Assembly (NCBI RefSeq): GCF_024746815.1
Contig: NZ_CP080525.1
Span: forward strand, 3,342,501-3,406,500
DNA: 64,000 bases
Direction: 5' to 3'
From: Mesorhizobium sp. AR07
GTDB taxonomy: Bacteria; Pseudomonadota; Alphaproteobacteria; Rhizobiales; Rhizobiaceae
In this document: in pieces, positions 59,066 through 64,000 of the stretch
How positions within the stretch are numbered: the stretch's first letter is position 1
How the letters are laid out: each line of letters opens with the position of its first letter
The notes under the pieces: generated by a model
The model's input: the letters and a program-made list of their open reading frames with translations, nothing else
The model's database searches: none
What the model was told of the DNA's origin: nothing
Made by a program: the position numbers and the translations under genes

Positions 59066-59992
59066 CTATCGCCAAGGCAACATGCCGGGCAACTCGCCAG
59101 TGGAGATCAGTGCCCGACAGTGATCTTCGAAACATTCCGTCGCCCGCGTCTTGCGCAATCCTTTTAGGCTAGCAATGCCTAGAACCATGGGAGGGTGGTT
59201 TCCGCCGAGACGGACATAAGCAAGCTTCTTCCCATTTACGGCATGCATGTTCATAGGCCTCGACGTCATTAGCGAATAGCCGAACCCGCAAGCGACGAAA
59301 CTGCGCACAGTCTCAGGATATTCGGAACTGGCCACTGTGTTCGGCGTCAGCCCCTGCGTCATGAACAGCGAGAGGAAATATTCCTTGCTGAGTGGCATGT
59401 CCAACAGGATGAACGGCCTCTCGGCTAAATCGGACAGCTCAATCGAGTTCCGACCTGCAAATGGGTCATCGGCCGCCAGCAAAATATAGGTCGGCAGCTC
59501 GGCCAATGGCTCAAAGCTTATGTCATCTGTGAGATGTATGGCATAGGTCAGCGCCAAGTTGATTTCAGCGTGGCGCAGCTTGGCGATCAAAGCTGCTTCA
59601 TCATCTTCGGAAACCCGTAGCTTGACTGCCGGATACTGCGCAAGAAACGCTTTGCACAATTCGGGTATGAGCATTGGGGCAAACGTTCGGAATGACCCGA
59701 CATGCAGCGGGCCAGATACCGACTTGGCTACTTCGTCGGCAATGCCGTGGAGTTCTTCCGCTTGCAACAGCAGCGCCTTGGCTGCGTGCATCAGCCTCTG
59801 GCCCGCCGGCGTCAGCGACAAGCCCTGGGCGTGATGACGGACGAAAAGCTGTAGACCGAATTCAGACTCTAGCTGTGAAATCGCGGCGGAAATCGACGGC
59901 TGCGAGATATTGATGCGCTCCGACGCCAGGGTAACGCCCCCGACCTCGCCGGCAGCTACAAAATAAGAGAGCTGCCTAAGCGTAAAGCGCAT
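59066..59992 (-). CDS. LysR family transcriptional regulator
   Basis: A 308-aa regulator with an N-terminal winged helix (LRQLSYFVAAGEVGGVTLAS, then ISQPSISAAISQLESEFG) and the periplasmic-binding-like effector domain. It lies at the end of the minus-strand set and converges with the M20 gene. It most likely responds to an intermediate of the neighbouring pathway. Start 59992 (MRFTLRQLSY) is typical of the family. Confidence 0.88.
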   Translation of the reverse strand: MRFTLRQLSYFVAAGEVGGVTLASERINISQPSISAAISQLESEFGLQLFVRHHAQGLSLTPAGQRLMHAAKALLLQAEELHGIADEVAKSVSGPLHVGSFRTFAPMLIPELCKAFLAQYPAVKLRVSEDDEAALIAKLRHAEINLALTYAIHLTDDISFEPLAELPTYILLAADDPFAGRNSIELSDLAERPFILLDMPLSKEYFLSLFMTQGLTPNTVASSEYPETVRSFVACGFGYSLMTSRPMNMHAVNGKKLAYVRLGGNHPPMVLGIASLKGLRKTRATECFEDHCRALISTGELPGMLPWR

Positions 59993-60139
59993 CGAGAAAC
60001 TACGCGGATCCAGGTCGTTCACGAGACCCTGCGCCAAGCTCAGATTCAAGCCAGTTCCTCGCCGCGTTCGGACGATTGTATCAGGAACCGCAGCAAACGA
60101 TGGCTGCTGCACGATTCACTGTCAAGGTCTATTCGCCGG

Positions 60140-60817
60140 CTACTCGTCACCGGGTACGCCGTATGAGGGAGCGGCCGACGGGTTCAGCCCGCGCGCCACG
60201 TAGGCGTCCATTTGCGGCTCCCACAACTCCCACAGCCGCTCAAGCTCTCCTATCGGATCGGTTTCGCGCCAATCAACACGAAGGTCCGCCACCGGCCATG
60301 CCACGTCTCTAACCAGCAGCATGCCGACCGAATGGACCGGGCCCTCCTCGCCTCCTGCTGCCAGAGCAGCCTTCATCGCAGCGATCAGCCGGGCACCGAG
60401 CGGAGCACTGACCTCGGCCAAAAAAGCATCGACCATCCGCTCCGGCACGACCGGACTCGAGAGTAGATTCCCGGCGGCCACGACATCCTGCGCGATGACG
60501 GTTCGGTGCGTGCCGAGCGTGTTCTTGCCGGAAAACGTTGCTCCGTTGCCCTGCCTATCGACCAGAGCAAGCTGTCGATAGTCGAGGAACTTGGCCTCGG
60601 CTTTGATCTGCTCCAGGGCCCTGGCTGCGCTGAGACCTGAGGCCATCAGATCAAGGCCGCGCGGCCCAAGCGTCGGATCCGTGATGTTTTGGGTTGCTAC
60701 CGCCCCGACGCCTGCGCGTGCGTGAGCGCAACGCGCCGCGACGCAAGGGCTGGAGGACGAAACTGCGATACCGAACATGCCGGTCTTTGCGCACCGGGCT
60801 GAAATCGAAAAGGTCAA
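60140..60817 (-). CDS. DUF1028 family protein, Ntn-hydrolase-like
   Basis: A 225-aa protein of the DUF1028 family, which belongs to the N-terminal nucleophile hydrolase superfamily. It opens with TFSISARCAKTGMFGIAVSS, and GVGAVATQNITDPTLGPRG and GVHSVGML-like segments follow. The start is TTG at 60817, supported by GGAGA upstream. It lies 13 bases after the Rid-family gene. Members are thought to cut amide bonds, but no substrate is established. Confidence 0.85.
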   Translation of the reverse strand: MTFSISARCAKTGMFGIAVSSSSPCVAARCAHARAGVGAVATQNITDPTLGPRGLDLMASGLSAARALEQIKAEAKFLDYRQLALVDRQGNGATFSGKNTLGTHRTVIAQDVVAAGNLLSSPVVPERMVDAFLAEVSAPLGARLIAAMKAALAAGGEEGPVHSVGMLLVRDVAWPVADLRVDWRETDPIGELERLWELWEPQMDAYVARGLNPSAAPSYGVPGDE

Positions 60818-60830
60818 GTTAGGTCTCCAT

Positions 60831-61250
60831 TCACGCCGCGTCGGGGATCACAGCAGTCACCTCGATCTCGACGACCCATTCCGGCCGCGCCAGTGCCGGG
60901 ACGACCAAGCCGGTAGAGCAAGGGTGAACGCCCTTCAGCCACTTGCCCATCTCCTGATAGACGGCTTCCCGATAGCGGATGTCCGTCAGGTAGACCACGA
61001 TGCGGCAGATGTGGGCCATCTCACTGCCCGCTTCTTCGAGCAGCATCTTGATGTTCTGCATCGTCTTGGCAGTTTGTGCGCCGGCGTCGCCAACGTGAAG
61101 GCATTCCCGCGTATCGAGATCCTGCGATACCTGTCCGCGCAGAAAAACCATGGTGCCGCGTGCGACGACGCCTTGGGACAGATCGTTGTCGAGCTTCTGC
61201 TCGGGATAGGTCGTGCGCGTGTTGAAGGGGCGAAGGCGCTTGTGGATCAT
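60831..61250 (-). CDS. Rid (RidA/YjgF/UK114) family protein lacking the catalytic Arg
   Basis: A 139-aa member of the Rid superfamily. The core (GTMVFLRGQVSQDLDTRE, TMQNIKMLLEEAGSEMAHIC and VVEIEVTAVIP) is kept. Where RidA has P-A-R-S/T, with the arginine that binds enamine/imine acids, this protein has P-C-S-T. It thus probably belongs to one of the Rid subfamilies without deaminase activity. Found between the monooxygenase and the DUF1028 gene. Confidence 0.88.
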   Translation of the reverse strand: MIHKRLRPFNTRTTYPEQKLDNDLSQGVVARGTMVFLRGQVSQDLDTRECLHVGDAGAQTAKTMQNIKMLLEEAGSEMAHICRIVVYLTDIRYREAVYQEMGKWLKGVHPCSTGLVVPALARPEWVVEIEVTAVIPDAA

Positions 61251-61325
61251 GATGACAACTCTTTTCGGGGAATAGAAAGGCTCGCACCAACTGAATGGGC
61301 AATCGGCGCGAGCGTGGGAGGAAAG

Positions 61326-62798
61326 CTAGCTGGCCGCTGCTGACAGTTTCGACGGCCCGTAGACACGATCCGACAGGTCTGCGGCCTCTTTGGTAAAGCG
61401 AAGCGGCTCGTTCCAGTCGAAATTGTTATAAACCGCCGCGAGATGGGCGAAGGGAGGCGCCTGGGCGAACAGTTGGAAGGTCAAACGGTGCCCGGCATAG
61501 TCAGAATTCAGCAGATCGCGCGCGAAGGCGAGCAACTTACGTCTGTCCTCCGCCTGCCAGTTATCGTTCAGGGTGTAGAACTTCTTCAGCCATGGTCCAG
61601 CCTCGGGATCGCGGAAACTTGCTGCATCGGGCGTGACGCAGATTTGGCCACCGCAGAGTTCCCTTGCGATATGCATCATGAGATGAAGTTGCGAGCAGGC
61701 TAGAACACGGCCAGTCATGAGGAACGACTGGTTCGGCATCATCAGTCCAGCAGGGCTCCGTTCCGCCTCCGCGATAGCGGCCGTCAGGTGGGCATTGATA
61801 CCCTCTCGATAGCAAGCGAGCGTGGCCAGTTTCTCCTGTACCGCCTGCTGCTTCTCCAGGCCCGTCTGGCGGACGTTCCAAAGGGCGGCGCCAATCATCA
61901 TGTCGGCAAGCTTCAAATTGCGCTGGACGAAGGCAAAGGCAGAATAACGGTGCAGGGTGGACCGGATGAACTGAGCGGCTTTCGTGTACTGATAAAACAG
62001 TACATTCTCCCAAGGGATCAGGACGTTGTCGTAGATAACCAGAGCGTCGATTTCGTCGACACGATTGGACAACGGATAGTCCTCCGCCGGCGCGCGTCCG
62101 GCAAAGCCGGTACGGGTGATGAAGCGGAGATCCGGTGAGGAGAAATCGCAGATGAAGCCGACGGCATAGTCGGACAGCTTCTCATCGCCCCAGTTGGCGA
62201 TAGTGGGCTTTGTAAAAGCCTGGTTGGCATAGGCGGCAGCAGTTTCGTATTTAGCGCCGCGAACGATGATGCCGGCGTCCGTCTCTTTGACGACATGCAG
62301 CAGCATGTCTGGGTCTTGATCCTGCGGCCGCTTCGAACGATCCCCCTTGGGATCGGTGTTTGCCGATACGTGGAATGGATCATTCTTGAGGACTGTGTTG
62401 ATGTGCCGCTCGATGTTGGCGCCAAAACGCGGATCCACCTCGTTTAGCATTTCCCGGCCGTCGAACAGCGACCACATTTCGCCGACGGTCTCGTCGCCGA
62501 CTCGAGTGACAATGCCCTTCACATCTTCCAGCACAGCATCGGTCGAGCGACGTTTGTCATGCCAGTCCTGCTGCGTGTAGGGTAACTTCAGCCCGATTGC
62601 ATAGCGCTCGCCGCCATCTTCATAGGTCATCGTCGCGCTATGCTGCGGCTCATGGGCCATGTCGTAGATGCGCGCCCTTACATCGACGATGGGCTTGAAC
62701 ATCGGATGAGTGGTGACGTCCTTGACACGCTCGCCATTGATCCACACCCGTCGACCATCACGGATGGACTCCCGATATTGGTTGCCGGTTCTGATCAT
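61326..62798 (-). CDS. HpaB-type FADH2-dependent monooxygenase, large component
   Basis: A 490-aa flavin monooxygenase of the 4-hydroxyphenylacetate 3-hydroxylase family (acyl-CoA dehydrogenase-like fold). It shows INGERVKDVTTHPMFKPIVD, KETDAGIIVRGAKYETAAAY, the VLIPWENVLFYQY loop and LMMHIARELCGGQI. The enzyme uses free FADH2 from a separate reductase, which is encoded upstream at 62844. The usual substrate is a phenol, but family members also act on pyrroles and halogenated rings, so the true substrate is open. Confidence 0.88.
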   Translation of the reverse strand: MIRTGNQYRESIRDGRRVWINGERVKDVTTHPMFKPIVDVRARIYDMAHEPQHSATMTYEDGGERYAIGLKLPYTQQDWHDKRRSTDAVLEDVKGIVTRVGDETVGEMWSLFDGREMLNEVDPRFGANIERHINTVLKNDPFHVSANTDPKGDRSKRPQDQDPDMLLHVVKETDAGIIVRGAKYETAAAYANQAFTKPTIANWGDEKLSDYAVGFICDFSSPDLRFITRTGFAGRAPAEDYPLSNRVDEIDALVIYDNVLIPWENVLFYQYTKAAQFIRSTLHRYSAFAFVQRNLKLADMMIGAALWNVRQTGLEKQQAVQEKLATLACYREGINAHLTAAIAEAERSPAGLMMPNQSFLMTGRVLACSQLHLMMHIARELCGGQICVTPDAASFRDPEAGPWLKKFYTLNDNWQAEDRRKLLAFARDLLNSDYAGHRLTFQLFAQAPPFAHLAAVYNNFDWNEPLRFTKEAADLSDRVYGPSKLSAAAS

Positions 62799-62843
62799 TG
62801 AAATGCCTTCCTTTCAGGACTTCACGTCTGCGCGCTGGCAGTG

Positions 62844-63407
62844 CTAGTTGCTCGTTGGCAATGTGGCCGGGTGGCAATACGCCCGCCGACAATGCGCCAG
62901 TGGCGCTCTCTGGGTGGCGGTCACGTCCACCACACGGCCAACAAAAATGGTGTGGGTTCCGACGTCGTGACTGCTATGCACGACGCAGTCGAAGGTGCTT
63001 GCAGCGTCAGGCAGACGCGCGGCGCCAGTCGCGGCAGGTTCCCATTCCGCACAGCTGAAGTCGAAAGCCTGGCCCTCGCGTGGATGACCAGCAAACACAT
63101 CGGAGATGCTATCTTGGTGGGCGGCGAGAAGATTGACGCAGAACACTCCGTTTGCGTCGATTGCCTCACGGGCAGGACTGCGACGATTGACACATACGAG
63201 TAGCATTGGCGGATCCGCTGAAACGGAAGCCATCGCGCTGACGGTCACACCGAACAAACCGGCCTGCCCATCGGTGGTAATGATGTTGACACTAGTCACC
63301 GCGCCACTCATCGCGGAAACAAAGGCCGTGCGATCGACGGTCGGAAATCTCGGCTCGACAGCCGTCAATGCCGGCGAAGGGGTATCCGATTTTTGAAGTG
63401 TCGACAT
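62844..63407 (-). CDS. flavin reductase, HpaC-like
   Basis: A 187-aa NAD(P)H:flavin oxidoreductase (DIM6/NTAB family) that feeds FADH2 or FMNH2 to the monooxygenase. Typical phrases are FVSAMSGAVTSVNIITT, VTVSAMASVSADPPMLLVCV and NGVFCVNLLAAHQ, with the NAD-binding HTIFVGRVVDV near the end. It stands 45 bases before the monooxygenase on the same strand, as in hpaBC pairs. Confidence 0.9.
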   Translation of the reverse strand: MSTLQKSDTPSPALTAVEPRFPTVDRTAFVSAMSGAVTSVNIITTDGQAGLFGVTVSAMASVSADPPMLLVCVNRRSPAREAIDANGVFCVNLLAAHQDSISDVFAGHPREGQAFDFSCAEWEPAATGAARLPDAASTFDCVVHSSHDVGTHTIFVGRVVDVTATQRAPLAHCRRAYCHPATLPTSN

Positions 63408-63536
63408 TTTTTCGTCTTTCGACTTGCCTATCGAGAATGCTCAATGGGCAAAATATCGCGGCAAAAGCGTCATTTGTATAATAGAACTTAGATATCCGTT
63501 GGCTCGGTATTCCTGATCCAACGCGGCTGTCGAAAA

Positions 63537-63986
63537 TCAGATTTCTTTGAAATGGCGTATGATCGCTTCAATCGCGAACTCGTATCCGGCAGGCCCCAAG
63601 CCTATCAGGCATCCGGAGATGACATGGGAAATAAAGGAATGGTGGCGGATCGGTTCACGCTTGAAGACGTTGCTTACATGGACCTGGAAGACAGGACCGC
63701 TAAACCCGACTAAGGCGTCCATCAAGCCGAGGGATGTATAGGAGAGGCTGCCGCCGTTGATGACCAAACCGTCAGCCTCCCTTCGCGCGTCGTGAATCCA
63801 ATCGATAAGGGTGCCCTCGTTGCTCGACTGGCGAAAACGTAGGGACGCGCCACTCTGTTGCGCTCTGTCACGGCATAAGCGTTCAATGTCCGGAAGAGTA
63901 AGCCGGCCATACAACCCGGAGGGGTCCAACCCGTAGAGATTGGTGTTCGGGCCGTTCAGAACGTCAATCTTTAATGTGTCCGACAT
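63537..63986 (-). CDS. type II dehydroquinase-like (AroQ-like) protein with altered active site
   Basis: A 149-aa protein of the AroQ fold (LKIDVLNGPNTNLYG, TLIDWIHDARREADG, PIRHHSFISHVISG). Compared with 3-dehydroquinate dehydratase, the loop arginine (position 19 in M. tuberculosis) is Asp21, the histidine of THTS is Tyr83, and the glutamate before VHxSN is Gln101. The loop tyrosine (Tyr26), Asn77, Asp90, His103 and Arg114 are kept. It is unlikely to serve the shikimate pathway and may act on another ring compound. First gene of the minus-strand set. Confidence 0.85.
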   Translation of the reverse strand: MSDTLKIDVLNGPNTNLYGLDPSGLYGRLTLPDIERLCRDRAQQSGASLRFRQSSNEGTLIDWIHDARREADGLVINGGSLSYTSLGLMDALVGFSGPVFQVHVSNVFKREPIRHHSFISHVISGCLIGLGPAGYEFAIEAIIRHFKEI

Positions 63987-64000
63987 TCTTTCCCTCGAGT

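Noticed and set aside
63537..63986. Housekeeping 3-dehydroquinate dehydratase
   Set aside because: Several catalytic residues are replaced and the gene lies in a catabolic set.

Overview
The window looks like a chromosome segment of a high-GC alphaproteobacterium of the order Hyphomicrobiales (Rhizobiales), most likely a Mesorhizobium or close relative. The evidence is gene content and order: a DUF4167 protein, prmC-prfA-ptsP-lysC, ubiG, grxC with a Nit-family hydrolase and DUF1178, and secA beside a parvulin. Intergenic palindromes of rhizobial type, such as the one ahead of ubiG, fit this too. The genus is inferred from protein resemblance; there is no rRNA gene here.

Positions 1 to about 34.4 kb are ordinary core chromosome. 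They hold an M23 endopeptidase cut by the window edge, an MFS pump, a TMEM175-like channel, an L,D-transpeptidase and ClpB. The translation-termination pair PrmC/RF1 is followed by PTS-Ntr enzyme I, aspartokinase, a hybrid histidine kinase, UbiG, glutaredoxin, ComF, a lone Flp pilin, MutT, ArgJ, a secreted caspase-like protein, a SurA-type isomerase and SecA. A 235-aa protein with an HExxH motif (20845-21552) is the least understood gene here.

Positions 34.4 to 37.9 kb form a small, AT-richer defence island. It has an Mrr-type endonuclease and a BsuBI/PstI-type restriction-modification pair. The methyltransferase is intact, but the endonuclease is split by an exact 5-bp tandem duplication. 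A flippase and an acetyltransferase (38.0-40.7 kb) and a secreted creatininase-family protein coupled to a frameshifted beta-propeller (40.8-42.8 kb) follow.

At 42,989 a 53-nt 3' piece of a tRNA-Leu(CAA) gene lies next to a tyrosine recombinase. This marks the left edge of an integrated element that appears to run to the right; its other end is not seen. Inside are a mucR remnant and then a catabolic region. Its first part (45.7-55.2 kb) has hutF, hutI, a divergent urocanase-family hydratase, a HutC-type regulator, an FMN 2-hydroxy-acid dehydrogenase and a polar amino-acid ABC importer. Similar ATATACAACT/ATACATATATA boxes lie in front of four transcription units, so they probably form one regulon. 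No histidine ammonia-lyase (hutH) is present, and the hydratase lacks the HHGGGVGMG segment of true urocanases. The substrate may therefore be a modified imidazole acid rather than histidine itself.

The second part (56.2-64 kb) has aspartase and an ArgE-like M20 deacylase, then a minus-strand set: AroQ-like protein, flavin reductase, HpaB-type monooxygenase, Rid-family protein, DUF1028 protein and a LysR regulator. The AroQ-like and Rid-like proteins have lost residues their families need for the classical reactions. This points to an undescribed oxygenase-based catabolic route, which is the best candidate here for a new system.
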